Source: Trachelipus rathkii
Taxonomy: Eukaryota > Arthropoda > Malacostraca > Isopoda > Trachelipodidae
Direction: 5' to 3'
Assembly (NCBI GenBank): GCA_015478945.1
Contig: JABUQX010014222.1
Coordinates: 1-38,653 of the forward strand
Length of the DNA stretch: 38,653 nt
This document shows positions 1 through 12,206 of this stretch, one piece after another. Each line of letters starts with the position of its first letter. Position 1 is the stretch's first letter. Made by a program: the position numbers and the translations under genes. Below the pieces are notes generated by a model. That model saw only the letters and a program-made list of their open reading frames with translations, searched no databases and was not told the DNA's origin.

Positions 1-264
1 CGTACCTTATACCTAGAAGCTAATTAAATCAGTAAATCAGTAAGCGTCATGACCCTAGTCACCTCTCACACCAAGCTATGCTACGTTGTTCATAATTTAT
101 GTAACTATCTAGCTGTTACGATTATCAACGTCTTTAGTCGTCATTATAATAAGTATTAAAAAATGAATCAAAACGTCTAAGCATAGCTTGGTGCTCTAGA
201 GGTGTTTGCTACTGGTTAAGTCATGACCTGACTGATTTACTGATATATTGGCTTTATAGGTACG
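1..264. repeat. Foldback / MITE-like element with long inverted arms
   Basis: The first ~88 bases and the last ~95 bases (about 168-264) are imperfect inverted complements. Both ends read CGTACCT inward. Both arms then carry ATCAGTAAATCAGT, TCATGAC, CACCTC and CACCAAGCTATGCT in the same order. The middle is about 80 bases of AT-rich spacer with no ORF. This is the structure of a non-autonomous foldback DNA transposon. The left end coincides with the window edge, so the true border and any target-site duplication cannot be checked. No transposase family could be assigned from the termini. Confidence 0.8.
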
Positions 265-3088
265 TATATATAAAATATATGAAAATATAACAAATTTAGT
301 ATAAGTTATTTTCAAACTGATAGATTATAACATTTTAGTAAACAATAAGTAGTAATAGACATGTATTTAATAATATAATTACTACTTCAAAATGATTTTT
401 GATTTGATTTATTATTAGAAAATTTTAAGAATAACTTTAGAAAAATAATTTTTAGTTATTATATTTGTATTATTAGACTTAAAATTAATATATTTTTATT
501 TGTATTTCCAATTTAATGTTTTAATAAATTAAGTTCTTATTTAACAGTCCAAGACATTTGTCCTATTTGGATACAATATTAAAAATGATAGATATTATTG
601 TGGATGCAATATATAAATTCTTTTATGTGTGTGTAAGTTACATTGAAATCCGCTCATTGGATTAATAATATACATCTATATATCTTTCAGAATATTTATA
701 TATGTAATAGACACTATATTACGTAGTGTATAACAGACTTAAATACTGTGTGTAGATAAGTAGTAAAAGATTGTAGTAGTAGTAGCCGTGTACAGGTATA
801 ATAGTAACTAAAAGTAGCCAATAAGTGTAAATATATAAGCTGGTGATCTAATGAGGTATAATGTAAGTGTCATAAGTGAATGTGTATGATATATAGTGTC
901 ATAGTGAATGTGTGTGGTGTCAGTGGTATAGTGTACAGTGTTAAACTGTAAGGTCTATGGGTAAATGATAAGTCCGTATAGTGAATGATAGTGTATCAAT
1001 ATATAATATATATATATTATTATTATACTTATATACAATATACATTATCATTATACTATAATAAATATATAATACTATATATTATATATATATATAATAA
1101 TGAGGTCATTATTGATATCATTTAAGTAGTATTTTACGCCCTACTACTACTAATATAAGTAGTAATATTGTAGTGATAGTAAGTATGGTAAGCTCATGGT
1201 ACCTAATATGGTATGGATATAAAAGTAATATGTGGTGTGAGAAAGACTATTAACATATGTGTATATACATACTAAATATTGACACATAATATAGCTCAGG
1301 TTCATAGTGCTCTGGTATCTTAGTGAGGAGTGGTGTCGACAGTGATACGTCAGGAGCTGTATATTATATAATAAATATGCATCGATCTGAATTTTCTAGT
1401 CATATATATATAAATGAATTAATATAGACACAGACGGACTTTAAATTGAAAGGTATCTCCATAGTTTATGCTCATGATTTGATAATCCTCAATATAGTGG
1501 ACAATCCTACCTCAGTTCTAGGTGCATATAGGAATCACTGTGAATAATGGCATAAAGATCAAAAATTAGATTTATATAATACTGTCTATTGGGATCGGGC
1601 AGATAAGTGGCAAACTGGAACTATTTTATTAAAATATTTAGTAAATAGTGTAAGCGGTTCCAATCCTCCACCGACCATTACAAAATCAAATAGTATTTAT
1701 ATTTCCCTCAATATTATGTAATTAGTGTCGTGACGTTTCATCGGGTACCAAGAAAAAGATTTATGGCTTCTGTGATTATAAGATCTCAAAATAATTTAGT
1801 AATAAAGTCATAAGCTATATAATAGTGGTTATTAGAAGCTAGGTGAATTATGCTATAATATAAGTAATGACTGGCAATAAATTAAAATCGCAACTGAATT
1901 GTATTTATGACTAGATCAAAGATAAAGTAATATAGTAATTAAGCTGTATATATATACCATCACTGATTAGCTACATATCATATAAAATCACTGCTAATGC
2001 TATAGTACCAAATAAATATATAGACCATTGAAATAATTTTAACCATGTACTTTTATTTAAAGAAAAGTACTTATAGTATATTATACAGTTATGCTAAATA
2101 AAGTAAAAAATAATAGGTATATTATATATAGTATATTAAGCACACGATAGTGAAATTGATGTTTTGCGTTTATGGAGGGTATAAAAAAGCCTTATGAAGG
2201 AGCAGTGTTACTACCAGATAGGTTATAGTATAAGTAGGTGATGTATATTATAATAACTACCTGGTAGAAAGGCGTATTTTAGCTCTCAATGAAGTAGTAC
2301 ATGTATTACGAATGATTCTACAAATTTCTATTTAATATCTTAATTGAGTAATATCTATAAAGTACTGTCATTAAATTCCTATCATAGTTATATTTCTAAT
2401 TCCATTTTTTACGAACCAGGGAGAATATAATATATAGTAAACAAGAAAAATAAGAAAAAAATAGCACTTCGACTATTAATTACTTTAGTTATTGATATAT
2501 TCATTTTTCAGGTCATAACACTCGGTTTTGTCACCTAACTAGCTAAATAGTTTAAAAGTTATATGCATATATATATATATACCTACTAATAATATATACT
2601 ATATATATATACTATTATAGAATTTCTACTTATAACATATAAATATATTATATACTATATAATAATACTATATAATAATATAATATTAGATATTCAGTGT
2701 ATTATTAATATGTATAATTACGTAAATCACTCCACTCAAAATGAATGATCATCACTCAAACTGAAGTAGGCACTAAATGATGCTCGGTGAGTGTCTTTCA
2801 TATATACCATTATTTATTTAGTTAATGATTAGAGTGTTACATTTATAGAGTAAAGTAAAAAAACATATTTCGGACAAAAATTTTGACCTGTTTTATTAGC
2901 TAAAAAAAAAACGTGAGATTACTGATGCTCCTGTACTTGTCATTGCTGGTCATCTGAAAATATTGCTTCTGATTTGAAAGAAAATTTTTTTTATATAAAA
3001 CAAATTGATTTTCCAACATGGGTGATGAAACCAGTGCTAATTGTAATATGTATTGCTAATGTTAATTCATATTATTCATTTATTATAT
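265..3088. other. AT-rich DNA without recognisable genes
   Basis: I see no ORF with recognisable protein similarity here, no RNA gene and no dominant tandem repeat. There are short (TA)n runs (about 990-1100 and 2570-2700) and many GTAGTA/TAGTGT-like words. The stretch is probably intergenic or intronic. Confidence 0.5.
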
Positions 3089-3115
3089 ATTATTATTATT
3101 ATTATTATTATTATA

Positions 3116-3174
<59 letters not shown>
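3089..3174. repeat. (ATT)n microsatellite
   Basis: An almost pure ATT trinucleotide array, with one interruption near 3112-3121. Tyrosine-rich or isoleucine-rich reading frames across it are artefacts of the repeat. It is the first of three arrays within 560 bases, and the middle one has the opposite orientation. Confidence 0.95.
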
Positions 3175-3175
<1 letters not shown>

Positions 3176-3185
3176 AATAACTTTT

Positions 3186-3262
3186 GAGTTGCTGTGGTTC
3201 AGAGAGTCGTTTTGCGTGATGGGAATCCCGGGCACGATTCCTCATACGAAGGGCTGAGCAGG
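3186..3262 (+). repeat. tRNA-like SINE fragment
   Basis: A GC-richer island between two trinucleotide arrays. It contains TGTGGTTCAGAGAGTCG, which resembles a tRNA D-arm / A box. About 30 bases later comes CCCGGGCACGATTCC, which resembles a T-arm / B box (consensus GGTTCGAATCC) with changes. The spacing fits a tRNA head, and (ATT)n/(AAT)n tails are common for SINEs. No good acceptor stem is visible, so a working tRNA gene is unlikely. A chance match remains possible. Confidence 0.4.
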
Positions 3263-3330
3263 AGTTATTATAATGGAATTATTTACAAAAGGGAAATATT
3301 TATAATACTAAATCTTCAAATATTTTTAAT

Positions 3331-3335
<5 letters not shown>

Positions 3336-3377
<42 letters not shown>

Positions 3378-3379
3378 TT

Positions 3380-3458
<79 letters not shown>

Positions 3459-3459
3459 T
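3336..3459. repeat. (AAT)n microsatellite
   Basis: A long AAT array with small interruptions near 3376-3388. It is in the opposite orientation to the ATT arrays on both sides, so each flanking array could pair with it in single-stranded DNA or RNA. Poly-Asn translation across it is artefactual. Confidence 0.95.
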
Positions 3460-3529
3460 GTGAAAATTGTGTTCATTGTAATGTATGTTTAACAATAATT
3501 ATTTGTATTCGAACATAAGCATATTTTAT

Positions 3530-3531
3530 TA

Positions 3532-3625
<94 letters not shown>

Positions 3626-3655
3626 ATATATTATTATTATTATTATTATATTTAT
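3530..3655. repeat. (TTA)n microsatellite
   Basis: A long TTA array, pure from about 3535 to 3622 and imperfect afterwards. The poly-Ile/Tyr frame over it is not a gene. Confidence 0.95.
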
Positions 3656-4098
3656 TATATTTATATTATTTATTTATTTTTCTAATTTTATTTTATTTAT
3701 AATAATAATAATAATTATAATAATAACATATTTACACCTCATAAATAATAATATTATAATGATAATAATATATACAACTTAATAAAATTATATTATAATA
3801 ATAATAATCGAATAATATAAATACCTTGATATAAGTTTAGGAGATTTATTTTACATTACATTGAATAATCGATTTTAAGTCCAATCAAAACAAAATAAAT
3901 GACATAATAATACTTTGCAAGAAAATTGAACTTAATATAATGTGAATATTATGTAGTTAAAATGTCAATTTTTTTATTATTTGATATTGTTTACGATTTC
4001 TGATTTTAACAAACTACTAAATGTTGTAGTAGTGTATGTATGATTCCTTTGAACGAATAAAAGTATTTGCATAACTAAAAAAATACAATACTAATTTT
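3656..4098. other. AT-rich spacer, nothing recognised
   Basis: Contains short (AAT)n runs near 3702-3720 and 3798-3810, then non-repetitive AT-rich sequence. No ORF, RNA or element ends were recognised. Confidence 0.5.
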
Positions 4099-4546
4099 AT
4101 AATATATATATATATATATACATTTATATATTATATAAATAATCTTATATAATTAATATATAGATATAATATATATATACTATATTAATATATATTATAT
4201 AATATATAGTATTATATAAATTATATTATAATATATATATATATATATATATAATATATATTTATATATTAATACTTGAAATATATTATATATGCATATA
4301 ATATATATATTATAATATATATATACAAATATATATAATTTAATATATCTATATATATATATATATATAAAATATAGTACTTATATATATAATAAAAAAA
4401 TAATATATATATATTATATATACTATATATATTTTATATAAATAATATTAAAAATATATAAATATTATATAATTAAGTATATATATATAATATATATATT
4501 ATATACATATACTATATATATAACTATAATATATATAATATATATG
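4099..4546. repeat. Imperfect (TA)n block
   Basis: About 450 bases made almost only of TA/ATAT words with irregular interruptions. It is self-complementary throughout and has no coding potential. Confidence 0.9.
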
Positions 4547-5611
4547 TTAGAAATCTTTTTTAATAGAAGAAGAAGAGTTTTCAAGCTGGCATTGGAATAT
4601 GGGTAAGCTGCTAGGTTTATCACGAAGTAGCCTGAACTCACCATGGCGGAATTGTCCCAACGATCTTAATTTCTCTATTTTTAGAACTAATCATTTTATT
4701 ATAAATTATAAACAAGCTATTAAAAAAGAGTTCATCTACAAATTTTAATATGATAATTCTTCGTATTCAATAATATTTTATGCTTTCTTCGAAAAACAAA
4801 AAACAAACCTTGATGGAGGCAAGAGATACTAGTACATGTTCATAGTAAGTTTTAAAATTTTTAGTTAAACATTCTTGCTATGTTATTAAAAACACTTAGT
4901 TCCAAGGTAACCTTTAAGAATTGGATGTCTTGTGATACGTTAGACATGTTATTATTCTTATATATATCCAGTATTGTGGACAGTGATAAGTTAAGGATAT
5001 CGAAATATATATTTAAAGTTATATGGTATACATTCTCATCTGTGGCGTATATATATATATTCTGGTTATACGTTAATAATATGAACATAAATTTTAAACA
5101 GATTGATATAACTCTTCGCATGCGAAATACTACATCATATCCATTGTTCTATCTATATTCTTAGTATACTTGTTTTAATCATTGAGATAACCATCTATCC
5201 CATATAATTTACAGATAGGTAATTTTGGCTGAAATTATGCTAATAGTAGTAAGAGAGAACAACTCGGACTAATCAATTTATATATGATATATTATATATA
5301 TATATATCATATATATATATATATTATATATATATATAATACATATATAATAATATTTATATTTAATAATATAATAAACTAATTCTATATATATAATATA
5401 TTATATCTTAATATATATATATAATATATAAAAACATTATAGTAATATTATATTATAATATATATATTATATCCCAGTTATAGCAAACTATAATACTAAT
5501 ATATTAATAATAATATATACCCAAAATATATTTTTATAATATATTAAAATATATATTTATTGCTTCATTATTAATATTATTTTCACTGTGATATTAGGAT
5601 GCTCATAAGTT
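4547..5611. other. Spacer with weak ORFs and a second (TA)n block
   Basis: Frames of 94 aa (+, 4880-5164) and 86 aa (-, 4861-5121) overlap on opposite strands. Neither resembles a known family, so I do not call a gene. From about 5278 to 5560 the sequence is again an irregular (TA)n/AT-rich block. Confidence 0.5.
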
Positions 5612-5750
5612 TGCTAACACATTTCCCGCATTATCCGCCTATCCGCGGAAAGCGATACCGCACATTATTATAAAGATCCGCACTCCGTTACCTACTACTA
5701 CCGCCTTTATCGCAGTCCTCACTTTGCCTAGCTGCGGATGTGCTAAGCTA
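5612..5750. repeat. Small ATCCGC-rich foldback element
   Basis: A GC-rich island in AT-rich surroundings. ATCCGC/ACCGC words recur (around 5633, 5641, 5657, 5675 and 5701). The left end GCTAACACATTTCCCGCA is roughly complementary to the right end TGCGGATGTGCTAAGC (5732-5748), giving short imperfect inverted termini about 135 bases apart. This fits a small non-autonomous DNA element. A second ATCCGC-bearing patch lies near 7946-7980. Confidence 0.45.
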
Positions 5751-7290
5751 AGAGTAATATTCAAAAATATTATTATATTGAATACTTAGATGTATCTGAA
5801 ATATAAAAATATTCGTTAATGCGAAAACATAGTATTCAAAAAAGGCTTTGATAAATGTACAATCTAAGAACATATTACATATTATCAAAAAAACTCCAAC
5901 TCGGTGGAAAGGTGCACTTCATATGATGGAAATAATTGGGTGATATTTCTCAATAGAATCACCTTCTTTGCCCTGTATATACACTCTCAGTTTTTACGTA
6001 ATGGGTTTATCTAAGTAGTTATACGTATCTTACTAAATGTGAGAATATGATCGAATCATAATCATCACTGAGCATATAAGCTTGTATATATGAAACACCG
6101 GCATTTTGAAAGAATATTTTTATCCATAATTATCTTACTTGATTTTCAGCGCCTCTACAGCTATCTGTCTCCGATTGATTAAATACCATTAATACTTCAA
6201 CGCTTTTAAGAAGTATTTTTGTGATAACTTATGCTTTCGAAATAGTGTGAAAATTAGTAATCGGTATATTTCATAAATGTACATATAGAATAGATTGTTA
6301 TAAAACTAAAGCTAGTGAAATATCGTTATAGGTTCTAGTGCCAAATATTAATGTACCTTTCGATACTCATTATCGCTACTTAACTTTAATTTTCCCAGTT
6401 TATAAATGGACATGAAGTGTCTTTTTATGTTTACATTCTCCTCTTAAGAATACCCTTCACATATAACTTAATATCATCTCATTTGGTGAGTGCTAGTGTA
6501 AGCATACTTTCTAATCCTCGTATCAAGTCTTATTAATTCCTCAGACAGCCCTTTTAATTAGAAATAAATAAACTGAAAATCTCAACGAACATATTAAGAT
6601 AAAACATATTCAACTTAATGTCAGTTTAAAATAAACTGTAATGATGATGAAGAAATTTCACCACGCATTACCAAAAGAGTATGTAAGTACAATATGATTG
6701 AAAAAATCTGGGGTATCACCAAGTACTTGAGAACGCACTAAGATACAAAATTCATAGTTTAGTGGTTGTTACCTAGTAATAAGCTTATAAACTCACAAAT
6801 TAGGTATCGATTAACCCCCACTGCTATGAGTAAACTATGCAAGGTAATACTTAGCCCTGTTCCCTCCAACTAGTTATTCAAAGTGAGATGAGTATTATTG
6901 GAATTATGTGTGCTTTTAATAATAATGATTGATAATGGAAAAATTATAAAAACAGACTTCATCAGCATGAAATAAGGACAGAAGAATTACAGGTAACCTT
7001 TATTACCCATTTCTTATATTTTTGAATTTTTAAATTACTAGACATAAGCAATAAAAAGTCAGTATAAAATAAATTGCACAACCTCTGTGTGAAGGAAATC
7101 TCATATGGGCTTCATATGCTCGAGAGTGGCTATAGTGATTGTGTGGGAAATACCACAGAGCTTACGTGTGTGGTCGGCAACTTATCAAGGTTGAGTGTGG
7201 TCAGCTCATATCAGTCGCACTCCTTTTCCCGGTATTTTAACATCAATTATCATAGATCTGTAGAGTGCTATATAAACTTCTGATTTTTAT
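5751..7290. other. Unassigned sequence
   Basis: Moderately AT-rich sequence without microsatellites. A 69-aa frame (+, 7074-7283) lies in a slightly GC-richer patch but resembles nothing I know and lacks clear splice or start context. No gene is supported. Confidence 0.45.
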
Positions 7291-7735
7291 ACAATTATAT
7301 ATTATATTTTATATATATATATATATATTATATATAAATGTTATTATATATTTTTATACTATTATTATATATGTATTATTATCTATATACTTATATATAT
7401 ATTTATAATAATAATACTAATATATTTACAATATATAATATATATAATAATATATTATTAATATATATATTATATATATATCCCTGAATATAATAATTAA
7501 TTAAGTAATTATATATACTTATATATATATAACTATATATTATATTAGATTATGTATATATATTTACTATATATTAATATATTTAATCTTATTATATTAT
7601 ATAATATATTATGTATATATATATAATAATCAGTAATATATATTATCAATATATATAGTTATATTATATAAATTATATACTATTTTTATAATTAAGTATA
7701 TATAAAATATATATATAATTATATATATAGATATC
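7291..7735. repeat. Imperfect (TA)n block
   Basis: About 440 bases dominated by TATA/ATTA words with no coding potential. Similar in kind to the blocks at 4099-4546 and 11036-11690. Confidence 0.88.
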
Positions 7736-10700
7736 CTAAATATGATATATCTTATTTTTATTGTTTAATTTACTATACTATATTAATTAATTACTACATG
7801 CTGTATTTCGTTTATCGTATAATATGGAAATTAAATATATGCTTGCCGATCGTACCTATAATCTGAAATACTCAATTCAGCTGCAGTCCTCGAGTAGTTT
7901 CCAGCGATAGTCTTGGATTCAGTGAGAATTCCACAACCACCCTATTCTCGCGTAATCCGCAATTCTCCGGCATCCGCAGGTATCTTAGAGTGTGCTGGAA
8001 GAAATCCTGAAATAGACAATCTTGCTAGGAACGCCTAGGCTCACTTACTCCATATATTGATATATAGTCTAAACTTGTGATATAGTTATAATTATATCTA
8101 TACTCTATACTTACTAAATCTATATCTGCAAAAATATATTTGGTTTATATATTAGATTAGTATTAATTAAACAAATTATTTATAGTTATCGCTCATACCA
8201 CTGGACTACAATATATTTACCTGTGAATTGTGTATTTACTAAATTTATAATATTGTTATTGTTTTAATAATTAAGTAGATTATGAATTATAATGACGTAT
8301 GCTCGGTAGTATATATAAGTAGAGTATAGATTAATCCTTGAATCTTATTGTATAAGATATGTGATGATAGATTTGGTATTATATCTGCCAGCGGTGAAAT
8401 AGTATTCAGAAGAAATCTTTGAGAATAGATTGTTTAATAGGTAAATGTCTTTTTGCAGATAGTATCTCTAATGATATAAAGTAAGTTAGATATTTATATA
8501 ATACTCCAGTGATGATAAGTAGCTATTTATAATAGGTAATATGTGAGTATTTATAGAACGTTATTCCGTTAATGATCTATGTAATTGTTATATGTAATTA
8601 TGATGTATAGTTTGAGTATAGTGTAAATATCATTATTCTTCGTTTTAATCTATTTTATGTGATTGATAGAATAAATGAGAAGTGTGGTGTTATTTGTAGG
8701 AACTTTAAGTGATAGTATTTAGTAATATTCATATTATATTTATATATATAGTGAAATATATATAATAGCATAAATGTGATTAGGGTTAGATATTAGATTT
8801 AATAAGATAGTTGTCATATACGAGATCATATAAATTGGTAATGCATGAATATATGTCCGTTATATTGAGTGATAAGATATTATAGTAGTGACATGGATGT
8901 ATGAGGGGGTATTTGTTGTACATATTGTGAGTGATATTTACTGGTTATTTAATATATGTTTCTCAGGTTAATAGGTAAAGTATATTCTTATATTTTGAAG
9001 CAATATAGAATAGTTTTTCTCTCCTCCATGATAAGTATGGTTAAATGAGTAGTTATTTAGCTGACTGATTATATTGTACTATAGGTATTAGTATATAAGT
9101 ATAAAATATAAAGATAGATTTCCGCGAATAACCTAGATAGTAAGCATAATGTAGTCATGTATATATGAGGTATGTCATAAGCGCGAGGTGAAATATTTGA
9201 TTTATGATGTAACTCACTCTACTACTATATGGATGAGTGTGTACGTATATATATTTTGGTATATATAGGATGATTAATATAAGATACCTCAATATTAACT
9301 ACTCTACTATATAATAATAACGACAAAGTTTATAAGGAAGTGTTGTTGATGTGAGGAGAAGGAAAATGATAGTAGAATAGTGATAATATAATAGTATAAT
9401 AAGTATTGTGATATTTGCGTTTAAAGCTCATACAACATACATGCATTCTCGATCGATACTATTGCTCAAAAAGGACTACAATAAGCTACGGAGAAATTGG
9501 GAGAGATACATTGTGGTCGCTGGTCTGAAGTCTCCGGTCCACTATAAGCCTCTCAAATGTCACGGGTAGTTGCTGATAAAAAAACAAAAAAATTGCATAC
9601 TCACTAAAGGCTTGTAGCAATAGAACTGTACGAGCACAGAAGAGAAATTGAATTTAGACTTTAGATAATTCATGGATATCTCCTGTCAGGAAAGAATAGT
9701 GTATATGTGAGAATGTGCGTTTATATAAAACTTCATAGAGGAATGTAAGTTAATATGATGGGGCGAAAGCAAATGCATTGCTCCCAGTCACAATACGAAT
9801 ACAATTAATTGGTCATGAACCTCTTACTCTCTGTGTAATCTACGTGTGGTTACTGATTACGCTTAACGAGCTGAGCACTGTTATTTTTATGTATGCAAAA
9901 GCAATCCCTCACTATCACCTAATTCGTTTAGTGGAGGGTGTAGTGATAATGTAGTGATGGAATATTTAATATATGATCTTTATATCCTGATAATGTCTTA
10001 ATAATAAGTATGGAATCAAGTACTTTTATTACCATTTTGAAGTAAATTGTGATAGTAGGCGTCACCTGCCCATTTAGTAATGTGATCGCATATACAGGAT
10101 GATGTATTAATTGCCTAGTGGATTTGTAAATTAGAATTATTGAGACAGTTCTGGGAGGACCCAAATCATCGGTATCATAGTAGTATTGATAACCTTATTA
10201 ATTGACGATAGGATATACCACAGTGAATTGGTCACTAGTGTCTGGCTATAAAAATTATACCTCTTGCCTGCTCATAAAGCTCTACAGTATCAGAGCATTT
10301 TCTGGGACTTTGGTCAGCTCCCATGGGTGCGTATGCTTGCGCCGAATCGACACAGTGTACCTCAGAGACAGTGTTATTACGCGCAATCCACGCCCACAGG
10401 TTATAGGCTGGTTGTGTAATTGGGTTGTGAAAGGCATACCCCTGTTCTACCCTCTACTAACATACCAAATGCATAAGTGTGGATTCCGATGATGTACGCC
10501 TGCTGCTCGCTATGGGTGTTGGATTGTAGTCCCTACTCCCCGTACCCGCTCTCACATTGTGATTTAAGGCCGTTAAGATCAGGCAGGAACGATACTAGAC
10601 TCCTATACGGATTGATCTAAATAAAGATTACCTCAAATAAGTCAATAATAATAATTATAACTCCTCGTGGGGTAGGTAGTATAATACTTATTATATGTAA

Positions 10701-11035
10701 TATAAATAAAAATATAAGTGAACTAGCGACGGCGATTTGGTAAAAGATGCACATATAATTATTTTAACGATGAACTATATATAACCTCAATATAGATAGA
10801 GTTCTCTTAAATAGTCTATCCACTAAATTAACTAATCAATTTTCTGTATTCTACGGAATTTGATAATTATTACCTGACTAACTCAGATATAGTATATGGT
10901 CATATTATCTAATAATTTTATTATATTGTATATTATACACTTTTTCTTATTCTAATAGTTTATTATTATTATAATTACTACAATTATAAATGAAAAAATG
11001 TATTTCTTTTAGCTGTAGCTATTGTAGTTTTATAG
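7736..11035. other. Unassigned sequence with a GC-richer island near 10.2-10.6 kb
   Basis: Most of the stretch is AT-rich without recognisable content. A GC-richer patch at about 9440-9620 and another at 10200-10600 stand out. The second holds a 96-aa open frame (10202-10492, +) that I cannot assign to a family. It may be an old transposon remnant or an exon. No promoter, polyadenylation or splice evidence is strong enough for a gene call. Confidence 0.4.
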
Positions 11036-11690
11036 ATATATATATAATATATATATATTAATATTATATATTATATAACATAATATTGATATCTTATTAT
11101 GTTCCTCCGTGTATAAATATTTAATACCTATATACTCATATATATTATAATATATATATAATACTAACTGTACATCTAAATATATTTTTATGTTCATTTT
11201 ATATTACTATATAATAGCTATATATACTTATATATATAATTATATATATTATATATTCACTATATACTATTTAATTATATATTAATACTATATATTAATA
11301 TATATATTGTATATTATATATATATAATATTAATTATATAATATAAATAAATAAATAATCTTATTTTTATTATATAAATATTATTATATATATTATATAA
11401 TTATATAATATATTATAAATTTTAATTATATAAATTGATTTATATACTAGATGTGAGGATTAATTCAATATTATATTATATATATATGTATAATTAGGAG
11501 GAACTAATTAATTTATGACATTAGATAACATTTTAATATATAATTATTTTAGTGATACTAGTAAAAACGTATATATATTATTTAAATTATAATATATATA
11601 TTTATAAAAATTATTTATTATTATTAATTATATTATTATATATTAATATATTAAATATATATATATAATATATATATTATTTACATTTTC
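11036..11690. repeat. Long imperfect (TA)n / AT-only block
   Basis: About 650 bases consisting almost only of A and T with many ATATAT runs and short palindromes. No coding potential. Confidence 0.85.
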
Positions 11691-12122
11691 TCACGCTCAA
11701 CTAATAATTTGTGGACCAGCATTCCTCAGCTAAATTGATATTCCAGCATATCATATACTCTATATTATTATGTAATATTATTAACAATAATGTTTTTTTT
11801 ATTTTTTATTTAATGGGTAAAAATTTTAATGTATATATATCATAAAAATTATATACTTCTAGGTTTTTTTCATCAAAAATGTATTCCTTTTTGAGATATT
11901 TATATTGTTAGTTTTTAATGAAGTATATATATATATTTTATTTAATTTTAACTCATTTTTCTGCACCTAAAGTATTATATGGACTCAAGCATTCTCCATA
12001 TCAAGGAAGCAATCGTTGAGTGCCGACGTCGGAGTGTTGTCGCCGTGTTAGTAGTGTGTGAGTGTCTTTCGTGATGTGAGTTATGCCCCAGCTTGTGTAC
12101 TTTATAGTAACACGAGCGCAAG

Positions 12123-12200
12123 ATGTTCTCAGCGGAAGTCGGGAGTGAAGGGTCGATATCAGAGTCATGGTGTAGTGTGTTAAGGAGCTTCCGCCTATGT
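12123..12200 (+). other. Candidate leader / first coding exon (weak)
   Basis: Positions 12000-12200 form a GC-richer, GTGTGAGTG-rich patch that resembles an arthropod 5' leader. An ATG at 12123 has A at -3 (CAAGATG) and opens a 27-codon frame starting MFSAEVGSEG, which meets a stop just after a possible donor GTATAAG at 12201. It lies on the same strand, 2.4 kb upstream of the first urea-transporter exon. It could be that gene's first exon, but nothing in the peptide proves it and no TATA box or initiator was identified. Confidence 0.2.
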
Positions 12201-12206
12201 GTATAA

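Noticed and set aside
3089..3685. Small proteins rich in Tyr, Asn or Ile
   Set aside because: They are direct translations of ATT/AAT/TTA arrays. There are no non-repeat coding signals.
4861..5164. Overlapping 94-aa (+) and 86-aa (-) ORFs
   Set aside because: Antisense to each other, AT-rich composition, no family resemblance and no splice or start context. Expected by chance.
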